From positions 796,267 through 860,266 of the forward strand of contig NZ_SZZM01000002.1 of NCBI RefSeq assembly GCF_005281615.1: a stretch of DNA of 64,000 nt, written 5' to 3'. This DNA is from Rhodoligotrophos defluvii. GTDB taxonomy: Bacteria > Pseudomonadota > Alphaproteobacteria > Rhizobiales > Im1. Each line of letters starts with the position of its first letter. Positions within the stretch are counted from its first letter, which is position 1. Under the pieces are notes generated by a model, which saw only the letters and a list, made by a program, of their open reading frames with translations, made no database searches and was not told the DNA's origin. This document shows positions 24,854-33,582 of the stretch, one piece after another. The translations under genes and the position numbers were made by a program.

Positions 24854-26698
24854 ATGAACGCGCGTCGAGACAAGATCCTGCGCATCGGCTGCGGCGGCGG
24901 CTTCTGGGGCGACACCGGCGAGGGGCCGGCCCAGCTCGTGCGCTCCGGGCAGATCGACGTGCTGGTGGTGGACTACCTCGCCGAGATCACCATGTCGCTG
25001 CTGGCGCGCGCCCGGGCCAAGGATCCGGCAGGCGGCTTCGTGCCTGATTTCGTGCAGGCGATCGGCGCTCTCGGACCGGAGCTTGCCGAACGCGGCATTC
25101 GTGTTGTGGTGAATGCAGGCGGGGTCAATCCTCTCGGCTGCAGGGATGCCCTGGCGGCCAAGTTCGAGGCGGCGGGCGTGTCGCTCAATATCGGCGTGGT
25201 GCTGGGCGACGATGTCACCCCGGTGATGGACCGGCTGCGCGATGAAGGCGTGACCGAGATGTTTACGGGTGCTCCCCTGCCGGCCAAGCCGTGGAGCGCC
25301 AATGCCTATCTCGGCGCCTTCCCCATTGCGGCGGTGCTGGCGGCGGGTGCGGATGTGGTGATCACCGGACGCTGCACGGACAGCGCCCTGGTGCTGGGGC
25401 CGATGATCCATGCCTTCGGCTGGGGGCCGACCGATTATGACCGCCTGTCCATGGGCAGCCTCGCCGGCCATATCGTCGAATGCGGTGCCCAGGCCACAGG
25501 CGGCCTTGCCACAGACTGGCAGGAGGTCGAGGGCTGGGACGATATGGGCCTGCCCATCGTGGAGTGCAGCGCTGACGGCACTTTCGTGGTGACGAAGCCT
25601 TCGGGCACCGGCGGGAAGGTGACACCGGAAACGGTGGCCGAGCAGATCGTGTATGAGATTGGCGACCCGGCCGCCTACATCCTACCCGACGTGGTGGCCG
25701 ACTGGCGCGACGTTCATCTCACGCAGGTGGGATCAAACCGGGTCCAGGTGACCGGTGCCCGCGGCCGCGCGCCCACCCGGCACTACAAGGCCAGCATCAC
25801 CGCGCCGGACGGCTTCAAGGCAGTTGGCACGCTGATGATCGGCGGACGCGATGCGGTGGCGAAGGCGCGGCGTACCGCCGAGGCGGTCCTGACGCGAAGC
25901 CGCCGTCTCATGGCGGCACGCGGCCTCAGTGATTTCCGCCGTGTATCGGTGGAGGTGCTGGGGGCGGAGGACACCTACGGGCCCCATGGCCGGGGCGCCC
26001 GCTCGCGCGAGGTGATCCTCAAGGCGGCGGTGCATCACGACGACAAGGCGGCCTGCGAGATCTTCTCCCGCGAGTTTCTGCCCAGCGCCACCGCCATGGC
26101 CCAGGGTATCACCGGATTTGCGGCGGGGCGGCCCAAGGTTTCGCCGGTGGTGCGGCTCTATTCCTGCCTGGTGGATAAAACCTGGCTCACGCCTCGCGTT
26201 GTCGTGAACGGCGAGGAGCAAACGGTCGAGACCGTCATTCCGAACGGAGACGCCGTCGCGGACGGTCCGCAGTCAGACCTTGCCGCACCGGCCCCTGCCC
26301 CCGTTCCGGAAGGCCCGCGGGTCAAGCTGCCGCTGATCGCGCTAGCCTATGGCCGCAGCGGCGACAAGGGCGATTTCGCCAATATCGGCATCCTGGCGCG
26401 CCGGCCCGCTTTCTTGGCCGTGATTGCCGAGGCGGTCACCCCGCGGGCGGTCGCCGGCTATTTCGCCCATCTTGTGAAAGGTCCGGTCGAGCGCTTCCCC
26501 CTCCCCGGCTTGGTTGGCTTCAATTTCCTCATGCACAACGCGCTCGATGGCGGCGGCATTGCCTCGCTGCGGCATGATCCGCAGGGCAAGGCGTTTGCGC
26601 AGATGCTCTTGGACATGCCTGTGCCGGTCCCGGCCGCCTGGCTCGAGCCGGGCGGGCCGCTGCACGGCTCTCCCTATGCCGGCGAGGCGGCCGCATGA
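24854..26698 (+). CDS. AtuA family protein (acyclic terpene utilization AtuA-like)
   Basis: A 614-residue protein. Residues about 8-450 form the AtuA domain (DUF1446): RIGCGGGFWGDTGEGPAQLV, VNAGGVNPLGCRDAL, VITGRCTDSALVLGPM, GHIVECGAQATGG and TGARGRAPTRHYK. Residues about 505-605 form the C-terminal AtuA-associated domain (LIALAYGRSGDKGDFANIGIL, NFLMHNALDGGG). AtuA is required for citronellol/geraniol degradation in Pseudomonas, but its reaction is not established and homologues occur in other acyl-CoA operons. It is tightly coupled to the upstream hydratase and converges on hicAB. Confidence 0.88.
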   Translation: MNARRDKILRIGCGGGFWGDTGEGPAQLVRSGQIDVLVVDYLAEITMSLLARARAKDPAGGFVPDFVQAIGALGPELAERGIRVVVNAGGVNPLGCRDALAAKFEAAGVSLNIGVVLGDDVTPVMDRLRDEGVTEMFTGAPLPAKPWSANAYLGAFPIAAVLAAGADVVITGRCTDSALVLGPMIHAFGWGPTDYDRLSMGSLAGHIVECGAQATGGLATDWQEVEGWDDMGLPIVECSADGTFVVTKPSGTGGKVTPETVAEQIVYEIGDPAAYILPDVVADWRDVHLTQVGSNRVQVTGARGRAPTRHYKASITAPDGFKAVGTLMIGGRDAVAKARRTAEAVLTRSRRLMAARGLSDFRRVSVEVLGAEDTYGPHGRGARSREVILKAAVHHDDKAACEIFSREFLPSATAMAQGITGFAAGRPKVSPVVRLYSCLVDKTWLTPRVVVNGEEQTVETVIPNGDAVADGPQSDLAAPAPAPVPEGPRVKLPLIALAYGRSGDKGDFANIGILARRPAFLAVIAEAVTPRAVAGYFAHLVKGPVERFPLPGLVGFNFLMHNALDGGGIASLRHDPQGKAFAQMLLDMPVPVPAAWLEPGGPLHGSPYAGEAAA

Positions 26699-26715
26699 TT
26701 GAAAATTGGCCCCTC

Positions 26716-27141
26716 TCAAGCCGCCTGCACATCCACCACAAGACGCCGGCCCAGCACGCGCAATGCCCTGTCGAGTCGATCGATCTTGGTGGCGTGGTCG
26801 GGATCGAGCATCCGTCGCACTTCCGTTTCTCCGACACCGATGCGGCGGGCAAGTTCCGACTGGCTGAGCCCGCTCTCGACAAAGGCCTGGCGCAAGATGA
26901 GCTTGGCTGCAACAGCTGGGGAGGGTGCGACGACGACCTCGCCGCGCGCCTTGGGCGACGGCTCCGGGATCGGTTCTTCCTCCCGCGCACGAAACAGAAG
27001 TGCCACATCCAGGCAGTCAACTGCCGCTGCCATTGCCTCGGCGCGCGTGGCGCCTTCGGTGATTGCCTCCGGCAAGTCGCGGAAGCGAACGATGATAGTT
27101 TCCTCCTCAGGGGTGAGGATTGCGGGGAACCCATAGAGCAT
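26716..27141 (-). CDS. hicB: HicB family antitoxin with C-terminal HTH
   Basis: A 141-residue antitoxin. The N-terminal HicB partial RNase-H-like fold (MLYGFPAILTPEEETIIVRFRDLPEAITEG, then EAMAAAVDCLDVAL) is followed by a linker and an XRE-type HTH (LSQSELARRIGVGETEVRRML). It would bind and neutralise HicA and repress its own promoter. The ATG at 27141 has GAGGAG 8 bases upstream; a GTG at 27150 would abut the hicA stop. The gene follows hicA, as in most hicAB modules. Confidence 0.88.
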   Translation of the reverse strand: MLYGFPAILTPEEETIIVRFRDLPEAITEGATRAEAMAAAVDCLDVALLFRAREEEPIPEPSPKARGEVVVAPSPAVAAKLILRQAFVESGLSQSELARRIGVGETEVRRMLDPDHATKIDRLDRALRVLGRRLVVDVQAA

Positions 27142-27153
27142 GTCAGTCACTCC

Positions 27154-27360
27154 TCAATCGAGGTCTTCGGGCAAGCCGAGTTGACGAAGCACAATTCGGC
27201 GGTACACCGGCGAGAGCTCCCCATCCTTTACGATTGTCGCCCTGTCGCTGACACGCACCTTGCCGTGGCTACCCTTGCCAGCAACGGTGCCGACCGCGAA
27301 GGCCATACCGTTCTTGCGACAGTGGCGACGAATGGACGAGATGAACCGGTCCCGTTTCAT
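27154..27360 (-). CDS. hicA: HicA family toxin (mRNA interferase)
   Basis: A 68-residue protein with a dsRBD-like fold. It starts MKRDRFISSIRRHCRKNG and carries the catalytic motif GKGSHGKV, whose His is the nuclease residue in HicA toxins; RRIVLRQLGLPEDLD is the usual C-terminal helix. It cleaves mRNA when HicB is lost. It precedes hicB by a few bases. Its promoter region, shared with the divergent TetR gene, has two CGCACA-N4-TGTGCG palindromes. The pair interrupts an otherwise same-direction catabolic cluster, which suggests later insertion. Confidence 0.9.
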   Translation of the reverse strand: MKRDRFISSIRRHCRKNGMAFAVGTVAGKGSHGKVRVSDRATIVKDGELSPVYRRIVLRQLGLPEDLD

Positions 27361-27370
27361 GACCGCACTC

Positions 27371-27388
27371 TCGCACAAAAATGTGCGA
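27371..27388. promoter_or_regulatory. hicAB operator candidate, copy 1
   Basis: Perfect palindrome with half-sites TCGCACA and TGTGCGA around AAAA, 11 bases upstream of the hicA ATG. It is almost the same sequence as copy 2 at 27405, centred 34 bases away (about three helical turns, same face). It is probably bound by the HicB HTH domain. Confidence 0.7.
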
Positions 27389-27404
27389 AATTCAACCGGG
27401 ATGG

Positions 27405-27421
27405 TCGCACAAGAATGTGCG
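27405..27421. promoter_or_regulatory. hicAB operator candidate, copy 2
   Basis: Palindrome CGCACA-AGAA-TGTGCG preceded by T. It ends 13 bases before the ATG of the TetR gene at 27435 and overlaps the region where that gene's promoter or 5' leader must be. HicB could therefore also affect the catabolic operon. Confidence 0.65.
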
Positions 27422-27434
27422 GGAAGGCAGCCGC

Positions 27435-28154
27435 ATGAGCCCGCAGACCCGCCGCGTCGTCAATCGGCTGCCGCGGGAGCGGCGGGAGCGGGACATTCTG
27501 GCCGCGGCCACGGCGGTGTTCAGCGAGCGCGGCTACGAGAATGCCTCCATGGCCGAGATCGCGGCGCGTGCCGGCGTGGTGGAAGGCACCATCTATAAGT
27601 ATTTCAGCAACAAGCGTGACTTGATGCTTCAAGTGCTGAGCCGCTGGTATGAGAACATGCTGGCCAATTACGAGGAGCATCTCGCCGGCATCAAGGGCAC
27701 CGAAAGCCGGCTGCGCTATGTGATCTGGCGGCACCTCGCCTTCATCCAGGCTCATCCGGCCTTGTGCCGAGTGTTTTTCCGCGAGGTGCGCACCGGCGGC
27801 GACTATGACAGCTCGGCGCTGCACGAGCTCAACCGGCGCTATACGCATCTGGCTGTAGCCATCCTGCGCGAGGGCTTCGCCGATGGCGACCTCAAGCCCG
27901 GTCTGTCGCTGCCGCTCATCCGCGACCTGATCTACGGCACGATCGAACATCACACCTGGAGATATGTCTGCGGATCTGGATCGCTCGATGCCGAGGCCAT
28001 CGCCGATCAGCTCTGCCTGGTGCTGTTCGGGGGCATTGCGGCGGATAAAGCGGCCAATCGCCTGGAGGCCACCGCAGCCCGGCTCGAAAACGTGGCCGAA
28101 CGACTGGCCCAGAGTGTGGCCGCCGCCTCTGTCCCGGTGGAGAGCGAGGCATGA
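27435..28154 (+). CDS. TetR/AcrR family transcriptional regulator, first gene of the import/catabolic operon
   Basis: A 239-residue regulator. The HTH (RRERDILAAATAVFSERGYENASMAEIAARAGVVEGTIYKYFSNKRDLM) lies at about residues 15-65, followed by the helical ligand domain. It is a paralogue of the TetR at 13609-14334, with shared WYENMLA/WYDEMLA, ALCRVFFREVR/ALCRLVFQELR and IEHHTW/VEHHTW stretches. GGGAAGG precedes ATG 27435. The stop overlaps livF by ATGA, so it is transcribed with the operon it probably controls. Its ligand is likely an acyl-CoA of the pathway (inference). Confidence 0.9.
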   Translation: MSPQTRRVVNRLPRERRERDILAAATAVFSERGYENASMAEIAARAGVVEGTIYKYFSNKRDLMLQVLSRWYENMLANYEEHLAGIKGTESRLRYVIWRHLAFIQAHPALCRVFFREVRTGGDYDSSALHELNRRYTHLAVAILREGFADGDLKPGLSLPLIRDLIYGTIEHHTWRYVCGSGSLDAEAIADQLCLVLFGGIAADKAANRLEATAARLENVAERLAQSVAAASVPVESEA

Positions 28155-28951
28155 GCCCGGTTCTCTCATTGACCAATGTGCAGGTGCTCTATGACCGCGC
28201 GATCGAGGCGGTGCGCGATGTGTCCCTGAGCGTGCCGGAAGGGTCGATCGTTGCCCTGCTCGGCTCAAACGGGGCTGGCAAATCCACAGTGCTCAAGGCC
28301 ATCTCCGGCATTCTCGACCGGGAGGAAGGCGAGATCGTCGGCGGCAATATCCACTATCGGGGCGAGCGCATCGGTGGCCGCTCCGCAGACGAGATCGTGC
28401 GGGCCGGGCTGGTGCAGGTGCCGGAAGGCCGCGCCCTGTTTCCGACGCTCACGGTGGAGGAGAACCTGCTGATGGGCGGCTATACCCGCAGCGCAGCCCA
28501 GAATGCGGAGGCGCTGGAGCAGGTTTATGCCCTGTTTCCCCGGGTCAAGGAGCGGCGCACGCAAATCGCTGGCTACCTATCCGGCGGCGAGCAGCAGATG
28601 GTGGCAGTGGGTCGTGCTCTCATGGCCAAGCCAGAGATCCTGATGCTGGACGAGCCGAGTCTCGGCCTTGCGCCGCAAGTGGTGGACGGGATCTTCGACA
28701 CCATTATCCGTCTCAACCGCGAGCACGGACTGACCGTGCTGCTGGTCGAGCAGAATGCTCAGCTCGCCCTATCGGTCGCGAGCTACGGCTACATCATGGA
28801 GAACGGCCGCATCGTGCTCGACGGGCCGGCCGAGCGGCTGAGCAGCAACGCGGATGTGCAGGAGTTCTACCTGGGCTTCGCCTCGTCGGGGCAACGCAAG
28901 TCCATGCGCGAGGTGAAGCACTACAAGCGCCGCAAGAGGTGGCTGTCGTGA
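28151..28951 (+). CDS. livF: Branched-chain-type ABC transporter ATP-binding protein (LivF)
   Basis: A 266-residue ABC ATPase of the HAAT family. It has Walker A GSNGAGKST, the signature YLSGGEQQMVAVGRAL, Walker B ILMLDEPSLGLAP and the switch His-equivalent in LLVEQNA (typical of LivF). The C-terminus has a basic tail (REVKHYKRRKRWLS) that is absent from amino-acid LivF but known in paralogues linked to aromatic or fatty acid operons. It works with LivG, LivH, LivM and LivK encoded downstream, importing a carboxylate at the inner membrane. Confidence 0.93.
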   Translation: MSPVLSLTNVQVLYDRAIEAVRDVSLSVPEGSIVALLGSNGAGKSTVLKAISGILDREEGEIVGGNIHYRGERIGGRSADEIVRAGLVQVPEGRALFPTLTVEENLLMGGYTRSAAQNAEALEQVYALFPRVKERRTQIAGYLSGGEQQMVAVGRALMAKPEILMLDEPSLGLAPQVVDGIFDTIIRLNREHGLTVLLVEQNAQLALSVASYGYIMENGRIVLDGPAERLSSNADVQEFYLGFASSGQRKSMREVKHYKRRKRWLS

Positions 28952-29772
28952 CGCGCATGTTCAACGCCTCGGGACTCGCGGCAGCCTCCACGGAAACCGC
29001 CCCGCCGCTTCTCGAAGTGGTGGACCTTTCCAAGACCTTTGGCGGCCTGCGGGCGGTGTCGGACGTGAGCTTTGCCGTGCCGCAAGGATCGATCTGCTCG
29101 CTCATCGGGCCCAATGGCGCCGGCAAGACCACCGTGTTCAACCTGATCAGCGCGGTGCTACGGCCCACCTCCGGCCGGGTGATTTTCGATGGCAAGGACA
29201 TCACCAGAGCGCCAACCTACACGCTGGCCAAGCGCGGCCTTGCACGCACCTTCCAGAACCTGGCCGTATTCAAGCACGAGACGGTGGCGAACAATCTGCT
29301 GGTGGGCATGCATGCGCATCTGCGCACCGATCCCTTTTCCGCTGCCATCTTCTATGGCCGGGCACGGCATGAGGAGATCCGTGCACGCGAGCGGGTCGAG
29401 GAGATCATCGAGTTCCTGGAGATCGAGGATATTCGGGACCTGCCAGTGGGGACCCTGTCCTATGGCATGCAGAAGCGGGTGGAGCTTGGGCGCGCCCTCG
29501 CCGTGAACCCGCGGCTCCTGCTGCTGGACGAGATGGTGTCCGGCATGAACCAGGAGGAGCGCGAGGACATCGCCCGGCTGATCCTCGACCTCAAGGAGGA
29601 GCTCGGGGTGACCGTGCTTATGGTCGAGCACGACATGGGCATCGTCATGGACATTTCCGACCGGGTGTTCGTGATGAATTATGGCGAGAAGATCGCCGAG
29701 GGCACGCCGGCAGAGGTCTCCGCCGACCCGGCCGTCATCGCTGCCTATCTCGGGCGGAGGTCGGCTGCATGA
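28948..29772 (+). CDS. livG: Branched-chain-type ABC transporter ATP-binding protein (LivG)
   Basis: A 274-residue ABC ATPase. It has Walker A GPNGAGKTT, Q-loop FQNLAVF, the signature-region LSYGMQKRVELGRAL (a variant of LSGGQ, usual in this subfamily), Walker B LLLLDEMVSGMN and the switch MVEHDMGIVMDISDRVFVMNYG. GTG 28948 overlaps the livF stop as GTGA and is preferred; GTG 28939 is in frame. About 20 residues precede the ABC domain. The stop overlaps the acyl-CoA synthetase by ATGA. Confidence 0.92.
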   Translation: MTRMFNASGLAAASTETAPPLLEVVDLSKTFGGLRAVSDVSFAVPQGSICSLIGPNGAGKTTVFNLISAVLRPTSGRVIFDGKDITRAPTYTLAKRGLARTFQNLAVFKHETVANNLLVGMHAHLRTDPFSAAIFYGRARHEEIRARERVEEIIEFLEIEDIRDLPVGTLSYGMQKRVELGRALAVNPRLLLLDEMVSGMNQEEREDIARLILDLKEELGVTVLMVEHDMGIVMDISDRVFVMNYGEKIAEGTPAEVSADPAVIAAYLGRRSAA

Positions 29773-31619
29773 CCGCACTCGACGTCAAACAGCTCGAGGC
29801 GCTCACCCTGCCGCAGGTCTTGGCTGCCCGCGCGAAGGCGCATCCGTCCGCGCTTGCTCTGCGCGAGAAGGTGCGCGGCATCTGGCGGCGCACCACCTGG
29901 GGCGACTATTTCCGCGATGTGCGGCTCACCGCGATTGGCCTCTATGCGCTCGGCTTCCGTCCCGGCGACCGGCTGGCCATCGCCAGCGAGAACACGCCGG
30001 AATGGTACTATGCGGACCTTGCCGCGCAGATGCTGGGCGGTGCGGGTCTCGGCATCTATCCCACCAATCCCTGGCCCGAGCTGCAATACATCCTGCGCCA
30101 TGCCCGGGTGAAGCTGGTGGTGTGCGGTGACCAGGAGCAGGCGGACAAGGTGATCGATGCGAGCCGGTTCGAGGGCGGCCTGCCGGATCTCGAAATGCTC
30201 ATCTGCGTGGACATGCGGGGCATGCGGAATTACGACCGCAGCAATCTCATGTCCTTCGCCGACCTGATCGCGCTCGGGCAAAAATCGGAAGCGGCCCATG
30301 GCGCCGCAGTCGACGCGCTGCTCGCCGCCGGCAAGCCGGAAGACACGGCGATCATCGTCTACACGTCCGGCACCACCGGCATGCCCAAGGGGGCGATGCT
30401 GTCCCATCGCAACATGCTCTATTCGGCCGCCCGGGTCGTCGACACAGCGGGGCTCACGGCCGAGACTTACTCGGTTGTCTGCTATCTGCCCCTCTGCCAC
30501 GTCGCCGAACGGTCGTTCTCGCTGTGCATGCATCTCCTGTCCGGCGCAACGGTGAATTTCGCGGAGTCGGTCGATACGGTGGTCGAAAACCTGCGCGAGA
30601 TCGCGCCACTCGGCTTCCTCGGCGTGCCGCGCATCTGGGAGAAGATGCAGCAGCGCATCCTGTTTCGGGTGAAGGACACAACCCCGCTGCAGCGGCGGGT
30701 TTTCGATGCAGCCATGCGGCTGGGCCGACCCATCGCCGAGCGGCGGCAGGCCAATGGCGGCGCCTTCGCGAACGCCCGCGACGGCCTGGTCTATCGCCTG
30801 CTCTACCTCATCTGTTTCCGCGCTCTGCAGCGTTTCGTGGGGCTCGATTGCGTGCGCTGCGGTTTCTGCGGCGGCGCCACGGTCTCGCCGGAGGTGCTGC
30901 TGTTCTTCTGGACCCTTGGCGTGCCGGTCTACCAGATCTACGGCATGACCGAGACGGGCGGCGTAAGCCACATGCAGCGACCAGGCTTCACCCGCGCGGG
31001 CTGCTCCGGCCTCGTCATCGATGGGCTGGAACAGACGCTCGCGCCGGACGGCGAGCTCCTCTTGCGCGGGCCTTCGGTGTTCAAGGGCTACCTGTTCGAT
31101 GCCGCCGCCACGGCAAAGGCGCTGGAGGATGGCTGGCTGCATACGGGCGACGTGGTCGAGATCGAGGACAATGGTGAAGTTCGGGTCATCGACCGCAAGA
31201 AGGATATCCTCATCACGTCAGGCGGCAAGAACATCACCCCGTCGCTGATCGAGAATGCGCTGAAGGACAGCCTCTATATCCGCGAGGCGATCCTGCTGGG
31301 CGATGGTCGCCATTTCGTCTCGGCGCTGATCCAGATCGACTACGAGACGGTGGGCCAGTGGGCCCAGTCGCGCGGCATTGCCTACACGACCTACCGCACC
31401 CTGGCGGAGAACCCGGAGGTGCGCGACCTGATCCAGGGGGAGGTCGACAAGGTGAATGCCCGCTTCGCCCGCGTCGAGAACATCCGCAAGTTCGTGCTGC
31501 TCACCAAGGAGCTCGACCATGACGATGGCGAGCTCACCGCCACCATGAAGGTGCGCCGCCGGGTGATCGAGCAGAAGTTCCGCGAGGAGATCGTGGCGAT
31601 CTACGGGAGTGCGGCCTGA
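29769..31619 (+). CDS. Long-chain-type acyl-CoA synthetase (AMP-forming) within the ABC operon
   Basis: A 616-residue ANL-superfamily ligase. It has the P-loop YTSGTTGMPKGAMLSHRN, YGMTETGG, GDVVEIEDNGEVRVIDRKKDILITSGGKNI and a C-terminal lid with KVNARFARVENIRKFVLL. Length and layout match the FadD15/eukaryotic-like long-chain group (AtuH-like role possible). The ATGA overlap with livG and the TGATG overlap with livH mean that it is made with the transporter. This suggests vectorial trapping: the imported acid is converted to its CoA ester as it enters. The precise substrate is unknown. Confidence 0.92.
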   Translation: MTALDVKQLEALTLPQVLAARAKAHPSALALREKVRGIWRRTTWGDYFRDVRLTAIGLYALGFRPGDRLAIASENTPEWYYADLAAQMLGGAGLGIYPTNPWPELQYILRHARVKLVVCGDQEQADKVIDASRFEGGLPDLEMLICVDMRGMRNYDRSNLMSFADLIALGQKSEAAHGAAVDALLAAGKPEDTAIIVYTSGTTGMPKGAMLSHRNMLYSAARVVDTAGLTAETYSVVCYLPLCHVAERSFSLCMHLLSGATVNFAESVDTVVENLREIAPLGFLGVPRIWEKMQQRILFRVKDTTPLQRRVFDAAMRLGRPIAERRQANGGAFANARDGLVYRLLYLICFRALQRFVGLDCVRCGFCGGATVSPEVLLFFWTLGVPVYQIYGMTETGGVSHMQRPGFTRAGCSGLVIDGLEQTLAPDGELLLRGPSVFKGYLFDAAATAKALEDGWLHTGDVVEIEDNGEVRVIDRKKDILITSGGKNITPSLIENALKDSLYIREAILLGDGRHFVSALIQIDYETVGQWAQSRGIAYTTYRTLAENPEVRDLIQGEVDKVNARFARVENIRKFVLLTKELDHDDGELTATMKVRRRVIEQKFREEIVAIYGSAA

Positions 31620-32491
31620 TGGACTTCTTCCTGCTGCTGCTCGCCACGGGGCTCGTTTCAGGTGCCGCCTACGGCATGATCGCCATGGGCTTTGCCCTCA
31701 TCTACAAGGCCACGGGCGTCGTCAATTTCGCCCAAGGCGAGCTGGTGATGCTCACCGCCTATATCGCCTTCTCGATCGCGGCCAGTCTCAATCTCTCGTT
31801 CTTCCCGCTGGTGGCGGTCACGGTACCGATCGCGATGGTGCTGGGCCTGGTGCTCGAGCGCATCTTCATCCGGCCGATGCTGGGCGAGCCGATCTTCGCC
31901 ATCGTCATGGTGACCATCGGGCTTGCCGTGATCATCCGCGGCGTCACCATCATGATCTGGGGGCCGGACCCGTTCGACTTCCCAGCCGGACTTTCGACGA
32001 ATGTGGTGTTCATCGGCGACATTCCGTTCTACCCCGCCCAGCTCTATGCGCTCGGCGCCCTGGCGGTGCTGGTGGCGGCCGCCTGGTTCTTCCTCCACCG
32101 CAGCCGCATGGGCATCGCCATGCGCGCGGTCGCCGCCAACGAGAAGGCGGCGATGCTCATGGGCATCGGGGTGGCCCGCGTCCATGCCCTGGCCTGGTCG
32201 CTCTCCTCCGCCATTGCCGCAGTGGCCGGCATTCTGTTTGCCGCCAATTTCAAGCTCGGCCCCGACCTCTGGTTCCAGGGATTGAAATCGTTTCCGGCGG
32301 TGATCCTGGGCGGGCTCGACAGCGTGATCGGCGCGGCCATCGGCGGCCTCGTCATCGGCGTCATCGAGAACATGGCGCAAGGCTATCTCGGCCAGGGCCT
32401 ACGCGAGATCGCCGGCTTCGTAGTCATCGTGCTGGTGCTGATGATCAGGCCCTACGGCCTGTTCGGCGAGCGGGAAATCGAGAGGGTCTGA
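31619..32491 (+). CDS. livH: Branched-chain-type ABC transporter permease (LivH)
   Basis: A 290-residue inner-membrane permease with about eight hydrophobic segments. MIAMGFALIYKATGVVNFAQGE is the hallmark of LivH (VNFAQG). The coupling region GVARVHALAWSLSSAIAAVAGIL and AVILGGLDSVIGAAIGG follow. The start overlaps the acyl-CoA synthetase stop by one base (TGATG). It pairs with LivM at 32496. Confidence 0.94.
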   Translation: MDFFLLLLATGLVSGAAYGMIAMGFALIYKATGVVNFAQGELVMLTAYIAFSIAASLNLSFFPLVAVTVPIAMVLGLVLERIFIRPMLGEPIFAIVMVTIGLAVIIRGVTIMIWGPDPFDFPAGLSTNVVFIGDIPFYPAQLYALGALAVLVAAAWFFLHRSRMGIAMRAVAANEKAAMLMGIGVARVHALAWSLSSAIAAVAGILFAANFKLGPDLWFQGLKSFPAVILGGLDSVIGAAIGGLVIGVIENMAQGYLGQGLREIAGFVVIVLVLMIRPYGLFGEREIERV

Positions 32492-32495
32492 ACCG

Positions 32496-33542
32496 ATGCG
32501 CACCGGTCACTTCAAGGAGAGCTATGCCGAGCTGGTGACACTCAGCGACAGCGCCGTCACCTGGGCCTGGGTGGCGGTGCTGCTCGCCGTACTCATCGCA
32601 CTGCCTCTCTTCGTCGGCAATTACGGCCTCTCGCTCGCCGCGGGCGCCATGATCGCGGTGATCGGCGCTGTCGGCCTCAATCTGCTGGTCGGCACCACCG
32701 GCCTCATCTCCATCGGCCAATCGGGCTTCCTGGCCATCGGCGCCTATACCAACGCTCTGCTGCTTGCCGACCACGGCTGGCCGATTTGGGCCAGCATTCC
32801 GGCGGCGGGTGTGCTTTCAGCCCTGATCAGCCTGCTGGTGGGCATCCCCTCGCTGCGGCTCAAGGGCCTCTATCTCGCGATCACCACCCTCGCCTTCGCC
32901 TTCATCGTCAATCACGTGATCCTCTATGCGGAGGAGATCACCCACGGCCCCAACGGCGTGTTCCTGCCGAAGATCACGGCCCTGGGGTTCGACCTCTCGA
33001 GGGACAGGCCCTTCTACTACTTCGCCCTGGCAATCACCATCGCCGTGGTGCTGGTGGCCCTCAACCTGTCGCGCACCCGCATCGGCCGCGCATGGATGGC
33101 CATTCGCGACCATGACATTGCCGCGCGAGTGATGGGCATCGACCTCGTCCGCTACAAGCTACTTGCCTTCATGATCTCGTCGTTTCTGGTGGGCATTGCC
33201 GGCGCGCTGATGTCTCTGCACATCCGCTTCGTCAATATCGACGTGTTCGGCCTCATCCTGTCGATCGAGGCCCTGGCCATGATCATCCTGGGCGGGCTCG
33301 GCTCGATCGCCGGCGCCATTCTCGGCGCGCTCTTCCTGTCGTTTCTGCCGGAAGCGATCCGCATCGCCTTCGCCACCTTCGGGGACCCGTCGTCCACCAC
33401 CTACACCGCTTACGTCTACGAGATCCGCGGCATCGCCTATGGCGTGGTGATCGTCGCTTTCTTGCGCTTCAAGCCCGATGGCCTCATCGGCTTCTGGAGA
33501 GACATCCGCCGCTACTGGAGCAATTGGCCCCTCGCCTACTGA
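32496..33542 (+). CDS. livM: Branched-chain-type ABC transporter permease (LivM)
   Basis: A 348-residue inner-membrane permease. Hydrophobic segments begin after about 25 residues. The LivM signatures NLLVGTTGLISIGQSGFLAIGAY, GRAWMAIRDHDIAARVMGIDLVRYKLLAFMISSFLVGIAGAL and MIILGGLGSIAGAILGALFL are present. It starts 4 bases after livH. Together they form the translocation pore. Confidence 0.94.
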   Translation: MRTGHFKESYAELVTLSDSAVTWAWVAVLLAVLIALPLFVGNYGLSLAAGAMIAVIGAVGLNLLVGTTGLISIGQSGFLAIGAYTNALLLADHGWPIWASIPAAGVLSALISLLVGIPSLRLKGLYLAITTLAFAFIVNHVILYAEEITHGPNGVFLPKITALGFDLSRDRPFYYFALAITIAVVLVALNLSRTRIGRAWMAIRDHDIAARVMGIDLVRYKLLAFMISSFLVGIAGALMSLHIRFVNIDVFGLILSIEALAMIILGGLGSIAGAILGALFLSFLPEAIRIAFATFGDPSSTTYTAYVYEIRGIAYGVVIVAFLRFKPDGLIGFWRDIRRYWSNWPLAY

Positions 33543-33582
33543 CGATATCACCCACACGAGATGGGAAGATTGGGAGGAACAC

